DNA of 64,000 nucleotides from the NCBI RefSeq assembly GCF_009649845.1, contig NZ_WJIE01000024.1, positions 23,271 to 87,270 of the forward strand, in the 5' to 3' direction. This document shows, piece by piece, positions 17,894 through 27,600 of the stretch. This DNA is from Polyangium spumosum (lineage in GTDB: Bacteria; Myxococcota_A; Polyangia; Polyangiales; Polyangiaceae). The notes under the pieces are model-generated. The model was not told the origin of the DNA and did no database searches. It saw nothing but the letters and a program-made list of their open reading frames with translations. Numbering within the stretch: position 1 is the stretch's first letter; the number at the start of each line of letters is the position of its first letter. The position numbers and the translations under genes are program-made.

Positions 17894-17944
17894 TGGCGTG
17901 TCAGCCGCCCCTCCCGGCGTCACCTCCGTTCACTGACGCGTCAG
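17894..17944. promoter_or_regulatory. Activator-binding sites between R1 and the 18189 gene
   Basis: The palindrome CTGACGCGTCAG lies at 17933-17944 and an 8/10 match, TGGCGTGTCA, at 17894-17903, 40 bp away. That is the same spacing as the pair near 16.1 kb. A half site (GGCGTCA) lies between them. The sites are about 195-235 bp before the sigma-54 promoter at 18129 and about 80-125 bp before the R1 start, so they could serve both. Confidence 0.6.
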
Positions 17945-18128
17945 CGATCCCCGAGACGAGCCTTCTCGGGTCCGGAGCACCCGGAATGGAGCTTGCGGGC
18001 GGACGCGGCGCGGAGGAGTTCGTCATGCCCAATGTACTGGGGATGTTCATTTTCTCCCGCTGCTCGCGTTCCGCGAGGAGGAGAAGTGGTACGGCGCCGG
18101 GGCTTGATGGCCGACGGTCGCGACCAGC

Positions 18129-18145
18129 CAGGCACGGAAGCTGCT
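18129..18145 (+). promoter_or_regulatory. Sigma-54 promoter of the 18189 gene
   Basis: CAGGCACGGAAGCTGCT matches 15 of 17 positions of the -24/-12 consensus, with GG and GC exactly 10 bases apart. Transcription would begin near 18156, about 33 bases before the ATG. Confidence 0.78.
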
Positions 18146-18188
18146 CTGGGCAATGACAGGACAATCGACCCGTTCTCGAGAGGTAACC

Positions 18189-18689
18189 ATGCTCCACGAC
18201 ATTCGATACGCGATGATGCTCTGTGCCCCCTTCGCAGCGCTGGCCATGGGCTGCGGGACGACCGCCACCATAACTCGCATCAATGAACCCGAGATCGAGG
18301 GGAAGATCGTCTCTTCCGCGGACGACATGCTCCTCGTCGAGACGCGGGCAGGCAACGAAATGGTTGCGACACGGAACGTCACGGACATCGATCATCCGGG
18401 GAACGTGGCTGCCACAATCGGCACCCTGCTCACCGGCTACGGCGTCGCGAACATCGTCGTCGGCGCGCCGGATTGCGAAAGGGGCGGAGCGGCATACTGC
18501 TTCGGGGTATTCCTGCCGGCGACGATCGGGCTGCCGCTGATGGCCTGGGGCTTCGCGACATGGGGCCGATCCAAATACGCCGCGAGCACAGGCTCGAAGT
18601 CGAGCGACGTGAGCTTCAACGTGGTGCCCGCGGCGTCGTTCCAGAAAAACAACACTTTTCTGGGGGCGAACGCGACGGTCTCCTTCTGA
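18189..18689 (+). CDS. Small membrane-associated lipoprotein-like protein
   Basis: A 166-residue protein with an N-terminal signal ending LAMGC (about residue 21), so probably a lipoprotein. GAGAGG precedes the ATG. A beta-rich segment (TITRINEPEIEGKIV onward) is followed by two hydrophobic segments at about 85-100 and 110-128, one containing a Cys pair (CERGGAAYC), and a polar tail. I do not recognise a family. It is driven by a good sigma-54 promoter with R1-type sites upstream, and it ends 12 bases from the convergent TPR-CHAT gene. Confidence 0.8.
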   Translation: MLHDIRYAMMLCAPFAALAMGCGTTATITRINEPEIEGKIVSSADDMLLVETRAGNEMVATRNVTDIDHPGNVAATIGTLLTGYGVANIVVGAPDCERGGAAYCFGVFLPATIGLPLMAWGFATWGRSKYAASTGSKSSDVSFNVVPAASFQKNNTFLGANATVSF

Positions 18690-18701
18690 GCCGCTCTCGA
18701 G

Positions 18702-21700
18702 CTACGGCGTCACGTCGAGCGGCGCGTCGTTGCCCGAGGCGATGAAGCTGGCCCAGTAAAACGGGTGCGCGCGGTCGGGCCGCTCCAGCATTTCGATCTG
18801 GCTCTGGCGCAGTGCTTCCACGCGACCGACCCCGGCCAGGAGCTTCTCGTAGTAGGCCTCCATCAGCTCGCACGTCGCCGCATCATCGACGCGCCACAAG
18901 CTCATCACCTGCGTCTCTGCGCCGGCCATGACCAGGGCGCGCCGCAGACCGTACACGCCGTCGCCGCTGGAAATCGTTCCCACCCCCGTCTCGCACGCCG
19001 ACAAGACGACGAGCTTCGTCCCCATCAGGTCGAGTTGCGAGACTTCCAGCGCCGTCAAGATACCATCATTCTGATCGCCGTGCCGGCGGTTGGCGCAGGC
19101 CAACGCGATGCCCGAGCGTAAAAGCGGATTGTCGATGAATGATTTCGGGTGCGTCGTTCCACGCACCGCTGCGTCCACGTCGTCCGGCGGAGGCGGGAGG
19201 AAAAACCCGTGCGTCGCGATATGGAGGAGCTTTGGTCCGGCGAGCCTCGTGATGGCCGTCTTGGTCGCGGTCGTTCCCGCGAGGAGCGTGGCACCGGGAA
19301 TCTTTCGTGCAAGGGCGCGGCCTTCCCGCTCAGCGAAGTGTAGCGGTTGAAACCCGGTCTCACCCGCGGCGTCGGTCGACTTGCCATAGTCGGGCGCTGC
19401 AACCACGACGGGACCTTGTCGCCAGGCGGCCTGTTTGGCCAGGCGCAACAGATCCCGGCCGCTCGCGAGGTAGTTGAATTGGTACCGCTCGACGAGGTAG
19501 CGCCCCTCCTCGTCCACCAGGGCGCCGAAGGGTACGAGGTTGAGCAGTCCATCGGGGCTCAGCAGGATCCGACGAGTCGGACCCAGCAACCGGCGGATGG
19601 GTTGCAGGAGCATCCGATCGAGCTCGCGTGCAGGTGCCCGATGATCCGCGATGGGCGTGCTCGAGACATCGAATTCGCGCGCAGGCGGCCTCGGAGCGGC
19701 GGCAGGGTTTCCAAGGGTCGAAGCCAGCTCGACGACCGCCCAATCGATGGGCTCAGCTTCGCCGAGATCGACCCAGGCGATCTCGCCCTGACGATGGAGC
19801 ACGTAAGCCACATAGCGTGGTTTGCCCCAAAGATCCGTTTGGGGGTCGAATGGCCGGTAGCAAACCATGTCCACGAGGACCGCGCCCTCGGGAATCTCGG
19901 CCTGTACCTGCTCGATCGTGACGGGCAGCAGCTCACCCTGGCGCTCGACGGCGCGACGGCTGATGTCGGCCTCGAGATTCTGGCGCTCCTCATCGAGACG
20001 AGCCAGGGTCGCACGGTGGTCGCGATGCAGTGTATCGCCTGGCCCTCGCCACATGAAGGCACTGTACTCGGTGATGACGCATCGCAGCCGGTCAAGCCGC
20101 TCCTGATCCGCCACGGTGAGGCGACGGCGCAGCGCAGCGAAGCTGTCCGTCATCGCATCGAGCACCCGACCTTTGCGGTTCAGGATCGTGGTCAGCGCGA
20201 GCCGCGTCGCCTCCTGGGCGTCGGATGCGAACTGGACATGCAGGGAGATGACCTGATGGGTGCAGCCTCGTAGCGTATCCATATAGGCACGCTTCTGCTC
20301 GTCCGATCCGGTCATCAACAGAACCGCGGCGTTGCGATCCTGAATCGCCGCGGCGCGCTCCATCTGTCGCATGGCCTCCGTGGTTTCACCAGCGGCCAGG
20401 AATAGCGCCGCGAGGTTGTTGCGCCAGGTGGCCACGCGGGGGTGGTCGGCCCCCCGCGTATTCTCCAGGGTAGCGATGGCGCGCAGGAGGGGCGGCTCCG
20501 CCTTGGCATAATCCCCTTTCCTGTAGTGCAGCATCGCGAGGTTGTGATGCGCGTTCGCTAGATCGTCGGGGTGCTGGGACCCCAGCGCATTCTCCAGGAG
20601 GACGATCACGCGTTGGTACATCGGCTCGGCCTTGTCGTAGTCCCCTTTTCGAACGTTCAGCAAGGCCAAGTTGCTGAGCGATTTGGCCACGAGGGGGTGC
20701 TCCGGACCCAGCGTGTTCTCCAGGAGGGCGAGCGCGCGCTGGTAGAGTGGCTCAGCCCTCGCGTGGTCCCCTTTCGTTCTATACAGCTCAGCGAGGTTGT
20801 TGAGCGATTCGGCCACGTCAGGATGCTCGGGTCCCCAGGCCTTCTCCCGGATGGCGAGAGCGCGTTGCCAGAGTGGCTCGGCCCTCACGTAGTCCCCTTT
20901 CAAGTAGTGCAGCCTTGCGAGATCGCCGAGCACAGTGGCCACGTCGGGGTGTTCGGGTCCAAATGCCTTCTCCACAATGGCGAGCGCGCGCTCATGGAGG
21001 GGTTCCGACCGGGCGTAGTCCCCCTTCTGTTCGTGCAGCATCGCAAGGCTATTGAGCGATTGGGCCACGTACGGATGGTGGGGGCCCAGCGCTCGCTCCC
21101 GAAGGGTGAGCGCGCGCTGATGAAGCGCCGCGGCCTTGGGGTTGTCTCCTTTCCAGTACCAGAGCATCGCCAGGCCGTTGAGCAATTGTGCCACATCCGT
21201 ATGTTCCGGCCCGAGCGCACTCTCCAGAAGAGCGAGTTCACGTTCCGCGAGCGGGATAGCCTCATCATACTTCCGCTCTCCGTAGAGGCGGGCGACCATA
21301 TCGTCGAGCTGCCGAGCCTCCTCGAGCGCGCTCGCCGGATCCCCCGCCCCACCGGGCAGCTCCGGTCTCGACGCCTTCTCCAGAATGGCGACGGCACGCT
21401 CGACCAGCGGCTTCGCTTTGTCCCCGTCCCCTTTTAACTCGTACAGCAGCGCGAGGTTGTTGAGCAGGGTCGCCACGACCGGGCTCTCCGGCCCCAGCGC
21501 ATTCTCCAGAATCGTGAGCGCCCGCAAATAAAGCGGCTCCGCCTTATCGAGGTCCCCTCTCGTCCTGTGAAGGCCCGCAACGCTGCTGAGCGATCCGGCC
21601 ACGTCGGGGTGTTCTGCACCGAGGGCGCTCTCCAGCATGGATAACGCCCGTTCGGCCAGCGGAATCGCCGCATCCACCCTCCCGACGTCGGCGAGCTCCA

Positions 21701-21749
21701 TGGCCTCGTCGTGCAGCTTCTCGGCCTGCGCCACGAACGAAAAATTCAT
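18702..21749 (-). CDS. TPR-CHAT caspase-fold protease
   Basis: A 1015-residue protein, started at MNFSFVAQ (21749) because GTGAGGA lies just before it, overlapping the end of the upstream gene region. About ten 42-residue TPR units of the kinesin-light-chain type (LGPEHPDVA, LNNLA, KGDYARAEPL) fill residues about 1-450. A helical linker follows, then a CHAT domain (about 700-1015) with catalytic His in ATHGFF (about 845) and Cys in SACETG (about 919). TPR-CHAT proteins are proteases gated by a partner bound to the TPR array; Csx29 of the Craspase system is the best known. No CRISPR genes are seen here. The gene starts 8 bases after the metacaspase stop, so the two form one operon and may act on or with each other. 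Confidence 0.92.
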   Translation of the reverse strand: MNFSFVAQAEKLHDEAMELADVGRVDAAIPLAERALSMLESALGAEHPDVAGSLSSVAGLHRTRGDLDKAEPLYLRALTILENALGPESPVVATLLNNLALLYELKGDGDKAKPLVERAVAILEKASRPELPGGAGDPASALEEARQLDDMVARLYGERKYDEAIPLAERELALLESALGPEHTDVAQLLNGLAMLWYWKGDNPKAAALHQRALTLRERALGPHHPYVAQSLNSLAMLHEQKGDYARSEPLHERALAIVEKAFGPEHPDVATVLGDLARLHYLKGDYVRAEPLWQRALAIREKAWGPEHPDVAESLNNLAELYRTKGDHARAEPLYQRALALLENTLGPEHPLVAKSLSNLALLNVRKGDYDKAEPMYQRVIVLLENALGSQHPDDLANAHHNLAMLHYRKGDYAKAEPPLLRAIATLENTRGADHPRVATWRNNLAALFLAAGETTEAMRQMERAAAIQDRNAAVLLMTGSDEQKRAYMDTLRGCTHQVISLHVQFASDAQEATRLALTTILNRKGRVLDAMTDSFAALRRRLTVADQERLDRLRCVITEYSAFMWRGPGDTLHRDHRATLARLDEERQNLEADISRRAVERQGELLPVTIEQVQAEIPEGAVLVDMVCYRPFDPQTDLWGKPRYVAYVLHRQGEIAWVDLGEAEPIDWAVVELASTLGNPAAAPRPPAREFDVSSTPIADHRAPARELDRMLLQPIRRLLGPTRRILLSPDGLLNLVPFGALVDEEGRYLVERYQFNYLASGRDLLRLAKQAAWRQGPVVVAAPDYGKSTDAAGETGFQPLHFAEREGRALARKIPGATLLAGTTATKTAITRLAGPKLLHIATHGFFLPPPPDDVDAAVRGTTHPKSFIDNPLLRSGIALACANRRHGDQNDGILTALEVSQLDLMGTKLVVLSACETGVGTISSGDGVYGLRRALVMAGAETQVMSLWRVDDAATCELMEAYYEKLLAGVGRVEALRQSQIEMLERPDRAHPFYWASFIASGNDAPLDVTP

Positions 21750-21757
21750 GGACGTCC

Positions 21758-23755
21758 TCACGACCTCCCCCCGCCCCGCACGATCTCCACCATCACCATC
21801 GTGGCCCTCCACCACTCCGCAGGCTCCTCCTCGTCCGGCAACATCTCCCTCCGCGTGCTGCCCATCGCCTCCTCGAACGACTCCTTCACCCGCAAGGAGC
21901 CGAGATCCACCTCGGGTGACGCCGTCCCCACGACGATGAGCCGATCGACATTGGAGGAGCGACCCGTCGAGACCCTGCACGAAAATGCTCGGCCGAGATG
22001 GCCTCGCATCCAGAACGCCTGCCGCCGCCAGGGCGCGACCTCGAGCTGCGTCTGTCCGAGGATCTCCACCCTCCCGCTCGCAGCGCAATTGATCACCTGC
22101 GCAAAGATGGGCGAAGACGAACGGTTCTCCACGGAAAAACATACCGGTTGACCATCGACGAGCCGATACCGATACCGGTGCTCGGGATCGGGCTCCGCCT
22201 CGGGGAGCGGTGGGTCGGTAAACTCTTCGGGCATGAGCTCCCCTGCGTTCCGCGCGTCGAGCACCCGCATGCGCAGGATGCCCGGCCCGTCGTGGCATCG
22301 TCGGACGAGGCGAAGCGGCAGGTTGTAACGCGCATAATGCAAAAGACCCCGGAGGAGCGCGGATCGGTCGTCCCCCGGCACCCACGCGAGCGGGGGTTCC
22401 CCCTCGGATCCGGCCGCGCCGGGCCCGTACACCGCGTCGCCGATCCAGCGCCGCCCGTCGGGCGAACGACCCACGAAGACCTCGCACACACGCTCCCCAC
22501 GCCCTTCGGCGGGCACGACCGAAAATGGTCCCTCCGCCGAGAGCCACCGCGCGAGCTCGGCGTCGAAGGGATCGAGGCCCACGACCAGGGCGTCCTCTCT
22601 CCCGGGTTTGACGAGACGACCCCTCGCCCCCTCGCCGAGGCGAAACGCTTCCCCGACGGGCCCCGCCAGGGCAGTCGAAAGGGTCGCGCTCTCGACGCTC
22701 AGGAGCCCGCGCCTCGCGCCGAGCTCCTCGGAAGAATGTAACGGAGGGAAAAACGATGGCGTCGGGCCGTAGATCGCGACCGTGGCCCCGCGCCCGAGGC
22801 CGACCAATGAGCCGGCCTGGATCCGATATTTTCCGTCGACCTCGCTGACCGAATACCCGGGGTCCTGCCTCCGGAAGGGTCCGCCGAACAGACGCCTCTC
22901 GTTCCGCCCGAGGAGACACGGGTGCTGGCTCGGAAACAAGGACGTGACGCGCGCGCGGAGGGCTTGCCAGACATCCGCCCAGCGGAGGGCATGGATCCTC
23001 TCGTCGGGCTCTCGGGCGAGCAAGTCGAGGAGCGCCGCCGTGAATGCCCCGTGACGAATGCCACCGGCATCGGGCCCCTCGTGCGCGGATTCGCTCGATT
23101 GCGCGGACGCGACGACCAGGAAACCAGGATCCGAGGGATCAAACGACGAGAGGAGCCCCGCATCGAGGTCCCCACCGCGTCGCAAGGCGACCGGGGAAAC
23201 CACGTCGGGGTCGTCGACGGCGCAGAACCGGACGGCGCTGTCCGACGGGCGCAAAGCGGAGCGCGTCGCGCCCGCGGAGCAACAACAATCCAGGACGACC
23301 GTGAGGTCAACGGTGCGCGCGGCGATACGACGGAGCATGTCGTTGACCTCGTGATCGAAGAGCAAGCTCCCGCCCGCGAGCGCGTCGACCGGGACGAGCG
23401 CCTCGCGCGCGACCCTCGTGCCCCGCGGCAAGACCTGCGTGCCATGTCCCGAATAATGGATGAAGACCCGATCACCCGGACGGACCCGCTCCCCTGCGAG
23501 CGCTTCGAGCGCAGCGCGGAGGTTCTCCAATGTCGGCTCGCCCTCCGGGAGCCGCGGTCGCCTCGATGACACCGGGTGACGCGCCACGAGCTTCGTGATC
23601 GAATCGGCTGGGATCGAGAGACGGTCGAGCAAGAGCGCCTCCAGCGCGTCGACATCGTTGGCGCAGCCGTAGAGCGGATCGACGCATGGATAGGCGTCGA
23701 TGCCGACGAGCAGGACATGGGAGCGGGTTGATTCCTCGCCGGAGTAGACGGTCAT
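21758..23755 (-). CDS. Metacaspase-like protease (peptidase C14 family)
   Basis: A 665-residue protein, started at MTVYSGEE (23755) since homologous folds begin at the following HVLLVGIDAY strand; a GTG at 23812 is a possible earlier start. The caspase p20-like domain (about 12-270) has its His in HYSGHGTQ (about 101) and Cys in VLDCCCSAG (about 155), with NDVDALEALL before it as in bacterial metacaspases. The C-terminal part (about 300-665) is beta-rich, and the segment from YRYRLVDGQPVCFSVEN resembles domains found behind bacterial caspases. There is no signal peptide. First gene of an operon with TPR-CHAT. Its upstream region holds two R1-type palindromes shared with the divergent 23991 gene. 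Confidence 0.9.
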   Translation of the reverse strand: MTVYSGEESTRSHVLLVGIDAYPCVDPLYGCANDVDALEALLLDRLSIPADSITKLVARHPVSSRRPRLPEGEPTLENLRAALEALAGERVRPGDRVFIHYSGHGTQVLPRGTRVAREALVPVDALAGGSLLFDHEVNDMLRRIAARTVDLTVVLDCCCSAGATRSALRPSDSAVRFCAVDDPDVVSPVALRRGGDLDAGLLSSFDPSDPGFLVVASAQSSESAHEGPDAGGIRHGAFTAALLDLLAREPDERIHALRWADVWQALRARVTSLFPSQHPCLLGRNERRLFGGPFRRQDPGYSVSEVDGKYRIQAGSLVGLGRGATVAIYGPTPSFFPPLHSSEELGARRGLLSVESATLSTALAGPVGEAFRLGEGARGRLVKPGREDALVVGLDPFDAELARWLSAEGPFSVVPAEGRGERVCEVFVGRSPDGRRWIGDAVYGPGAAGSEGEPPLAWVPGDDRSALLRGLLHYARYNLPLRLVRRCHDGPGILRMRVLDARNAGELMPEEFTDPPLPEAEPDPEHRYRYRLVDGQPVCFSVENRSSSPIFAQVINCAASGRVEILGQTQLEVAPWRRQAFWMRGHLGRAFSCRVSTGRSSNVDRLIVVGTASPEVDLGSLRVKESFEEAMGSTRREMLPDEEEPAEWWRATMVMVEIVRGGGRS

Positions 23756-23842
23756 GAGCGTTCGATGAAAGCAAAGGACGAACCTCCCGTAAAGTGAGGA
23801 GACAGCGTTCACTCAGCGGTGAATTGACACACATCAAACCGG

Positions 23843-23875
23843 TTGACCCGTCAGCCTCGGTCACTGACGCGTCAG
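23843..23875. promoter_or_regulatory. Paired activator sites in the metacaspase / 23991 divergent region
   Basis: TTGACCCGTCAG (23843) and CTGACGCGTCAG (23864) have centres exactly 21 bp apart, two turns of the helix. They lie 66 and 45 bp from the -24 GG of the sigma-54 promoter at 23912, and about 90-120 bp before the metacaspase start. Confidence 0.68.
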
Positions 23876-23911
23876 CCGGTGCCACGCGGGCTGCGTTCCT
23901 GGGTGACAATC

Positions 23912-23928
23912 CAGGCACGAACGCTGCA
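23912..23928 (+). promoter_or_regulatory. Sigma-54 promoter of the 23991 gene
   Basis: CAGGCACGAACGCTGCA matches 15 of 17 consensus positions with GG-N10-GC, and is nearly identical to the promoter at 18129. Transcription would begin near 23939, about 52 bases before the ATG. Confidence 0.78.
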
Positions 23929-23990
23929 TGATGGCCTGCTCATACGCGGCGCGATGAAGACGCGCCAAGCTCCGGACTGGAGGAAGGTTC

Positions 23991-24644
23991 ATGACGACGA
24001 CGGGCCTGCTCGATCTCGGCGCTGCCGAGATCATCGATCGAAGGACGGGAGAACCTCTCGGGTATGCATTCACCGTGGCGCACGGCAAAGGCCAGCTCCA
24101 GCGCTGGCTCCTGTTCCGGCACCCGCAGAACGAGCTCGAGATCCGGCCGCCCCCCGCGTCCATGGCGAGCTGGTCCCTCGCCGACTGGCAGGCGAACGTG
24201 CCTGGCCTCTGGAGGCCCAATGGATTTTACGTCTGGGCGCAGGCGGACGTGTACCAGCAAGGCGGCACGTATGACGGCGTGACCTGGACCCAGCTCCCGC
24301 CCGCCTCTCGCCTCCCCAAACCCACGTTCCCCGAGCGCCCCGGGAGCAACTACCAGCTCGATTGGACGGGCAAGGTCGTCGACGTGCTCCAGGAAGATTG
24401 GCGCGGCCGTGCCTTCGTCGTGCGGGGCTTGACGCAGGAATCGAGCATCGAGTACTGGTCCTTGCCGGCGCGATATCAGCCGGCAGGGAACACCCGTACC
24501 GCCGCCATCGCCGTCGGGGTCGAGGAAGCCTCCTCGCTCGATGTGTTCGTCGAGGAATGCAACAGGACGTGGAGCTCCGGTGGCACGTTCGTCATCACCG
24601 GCTGCATCAATTACCACGGCCCTGCGGCGCCCTTCGCGCCCTGA
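23991..24644 (+). CDS. Hypothetical protein under sigma-54 control
   Basis: A 217-residue protein with a strong ribosome site (GGAGGAAGG) before the ATG at 23991. It is rich in Trp, Tyr and Pro, without signal peptide or membrane helix, and reads as a beta-rich soluble fold. Two cysteines fall in the last third (EECNRTW, ITGCINYHG). I do not recognise a family. Its sigma-54 promoter and paired palindromes are among the clearest in the window. The kinase-ATPase gene begins 44 bases after its stop with no obvious promoter between, so the two are probably one transcript and this protein may act in the kinase's pathway. Confidence 0.8.
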   Translation: MTTTGLLDLGAAEIIDRRTGEPLGYAFTVAHGKGQLQRWLLFRHPQNELEIRPPPASMASWSLADWQANVPGLWRPNGFYVWAQADVYQQGGTYDGVTWTQLPPASRLPKPTFPERPGSNYQLDWTGKVVDVLQEDWRGRAFVVRGLTQESSIEYWSLPARYQPAGNTRTAAIAVGVEEASSLDVFVEECNRTWSSGGTFVITGCINYHGPAAPFAP

Positions 24645-24688
24645 TCTGCCCCGTTGCATCGATCGCCGAGGCCAAGTACGCTCGGGGC

Positions 24689-27600
24689 ATGCCCCCGGCG
24701 GTCGACGCAGCCGCGACGCAGACGGAGAGCGAGCCACTCGAGGAGGACTCGTCCGCCGCGGCTCATGAAACGGCCCTGGCAGACACCTTCCTCGCCGATC
24801 CGCCAGAGCACGCAGAGGCCGCCTCCGCGAGCCTCGACGAACAGGGACGCACGATCGAGGATCGTTATACCCTCGTCAGGCACCTCGGCCGCGGCGCACA
24901 CGGCGACGTATGGGCGGCCGACGATCGTATCCTCGGCGAGCAGGTCGCGCTCAAGTGGATGCGCGTGGCCCATGGATCCATGCGGGCCCGTATTCGCCGC
25001 GAGATCACGACTTTGCGCATGCTGCGGTTTCCCGGCGTCGTGCGGCTGATCGACGAAGGCATCGCCGATGGAAGGCCCTTCCTCGTGATGGAGCTCGTCG
25101 AAGGCCGGCCTTTCCCGGGCGCGGAGAAGCCCCCCGGGACGCCGCGCCGCATACCATGGCGAACCCTCGCGGGTTCGGCGCTCGCGCTTCTGGAGACCCT
25201 CTCGCACGTCCACGCCGCCGGCGTCGTGCACAGGGACCTCAAGCCCGAAAATGTGCTCGTGCGCCCCGACGGGCGCCCCGTCGTGCTCGATTTCGGTATT
25301 TCACGACTGCAGGCGCCCGGCTCCGAACGGTTGACGAGCGCAGGGCAGCTCGTGGGCACGCCGCTTTATGTCGCGCCCGAGCAGATTCTCGGTCGTACGG
25401 TCGACGCACGGACGGACCTCTACGCCATCGGCGTGATGCTCTATGAATCGCTCACGGGTCGCGTGCCCCACGAAGCGAAAGACGTGACTTCGATGCTGCG
25501 CGCCCGCCTCGTGAAGCCGGCGCTGCGTGTGGAGGAGCTCGCCCCGGAGCTGCCGGCCGTCGTGGCTCGGGTCATCGATCGATTGCTCGCGACACGCATC
25601 GAGGATCGATTCGGCTCTGCTGCGGAGGTGCTGGCAGCGCTTCGAGGCGAGTCGACGAACCCTTCCGCGAGGCTCCCGTGGCTCGGTCGTCGCACGGCCG
25701 TGCACGAGGTCGTCGACGCCGTACAGGCGGGGCGCTCCGTCGATATCGTGGGCCCTCGCGGGTCGGGCCGTTCGCGTTGCATGCAGGAGGCCTCCCGCGA
25801 GCTCGCGGCCCGAGGTTGGTCTGCGGCGTGGACGCGTCCCTCGCGGGCACCACTCGGCAGTATCCTCCCATTGCTGGGAGAACCAGCCGGCGGAGCCGAG
25901 CTGCGACTCGAAAGTGCGCTCGCATGGGCAGACGACGCGCTGTCGAGGGCGCTCGGCGAACGCGCCGTCCTGTTCGCAGATGACGCGGAGATGCTCGATC
26001 CCTGGTCCGCGAAGATCCTCGCGCGGTATCGGGAGGTCCCGGGCGGAGTCGTCCGCTCCCTCGTGTCGCGGCCTCCCGGGGTATCGTCCGACGAGGTCGT
26101 GGAGGTCGCGCCGCTCGACGAGGCCGTGCTCGCGCAGCTCTTTTCTGGCCCCGACAAGCTATTTCATCTGCGGGAGGACGCTGCGCGGGCGTTGTGGGAG
26201 CGGACGGACGGGCTCCCCGCGCGAATCGAGGCGGAGCTCCTCGCGTGGACACACCTGGGCCTCGCTCGCCGCGACGGTCCGCTCTTCGCGGTCGATCGTG
26301 ACGCCCTGAGCCGGCTCCACGCGGGGCTCGTGGTCGTTCCGAGCGCGGCAATGACGGCGAACGACCTCGACGATCCCCTGCACGTCGAGGAGACGCTGCG
26401 CTGGCTCTCGCTCGCCGGTCGCCCCCTGACACTCATGCAGCTCGCGCGCGTGATGCAGTGCGCCCCGTGGCGCGTCGAGGCAGCCTGTGAAGCGCTCGTT
26501 CTTCGTGGTGCAGTAAGGCGCCAGAGGCACGACAGCTTCGAGGGGCGCGGGCGCGTGGATTATCCGTGGAATGAGCTGCAGCGCGCCGAGGCGCACCGGG
26601 CCATCGCAGCCATCCTCGAGCCCGGCGACGAGGGACGGCTCCATCACCTGCTCTCCGCGGGGCTCGCCCGGGAGGCGGCGCGAGAAGCAGCCGTCGCCGC
26701 GCGGCGATATGCGGTCGAGGGAGACCTGGACGCCGCGACGGCAGCGCTCGCCGAAGGCCTCCGGGCTGCGCGCGAACAAGGCGCCACGCCCGAAGAAGCG
26801 GAGATCCTGACCACATGGGCGAAGAGCGCCTTTGCGCAGTACACACCGCGCGCGCTCGATCGGGTCCTCTACGAGCTCACGCGCGCTCGAACACGCGGCG
26901 CTGAGCTGGATCGGCTCGAATCTCTGCTCCGCGCGGGGCTCGCTGCGCCGGGGGCAGGCGGGCTCCATGCCCTCGAAATGGCTGACGACATCGAACCGTT
27001 TCAGGATCCGGAGCTCGAGCGGCGACGACATCGAATACGCATCACCGCGGTGGCGGCCCGCGCGTCGGCTTCACTCCTCGCGGAGGTGCTCGAGGAGGTC
27101 GAGGCCTGGGCAGAACAGAGCGGCCATCCGCTCGCCCAGCTCAGCCTGGTCGAGGGGCGCGCGCTCCAGCGATACCACGAGGGTCGTTTCCAGGAAGCAG
27201 CGGCGCTCCATGCCCAGGCCGCGACGCTCGAGCCATGGAAGACGGGGCGCATCTCGCTCACGCTGAACAGCGCCTCTGCATTGCTGGAAGCGTTCCGCCA
27301 CGCCGAGGCAGCCGAGCGCGCCACGGAGGCGCGCGCGCTCGCAGCGCAATGCCGGGACCCCTACTGGGAAGGGCGCGCCGAATGGTTGATTCGCGCGGCG
27401 CGGTATCGAATGGGAGAGCTCGAGGGACCCGATCACGAGTTCGTCGACGCCGTCGCCCGGGTCGGCGCGCTGGACCTGGAAGCTCTCGTTTGCCTGAACG
27501 AGGCAGCAGCGGCCATGCGCGCGGGGATGCTGGGCGAGGGCGCGGCGCTCGCGGGACGGGCAGCCTCGGTATGGCTCGGGATGGGACGGCCTTTCGCGAC

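Noticed and set aside
18702..21749. CRISPR-associated Craspase system
   Set aside because: TPR-CHAT resembles Csx29, but there is no repeat-spacer array and no Cas gene in the window.
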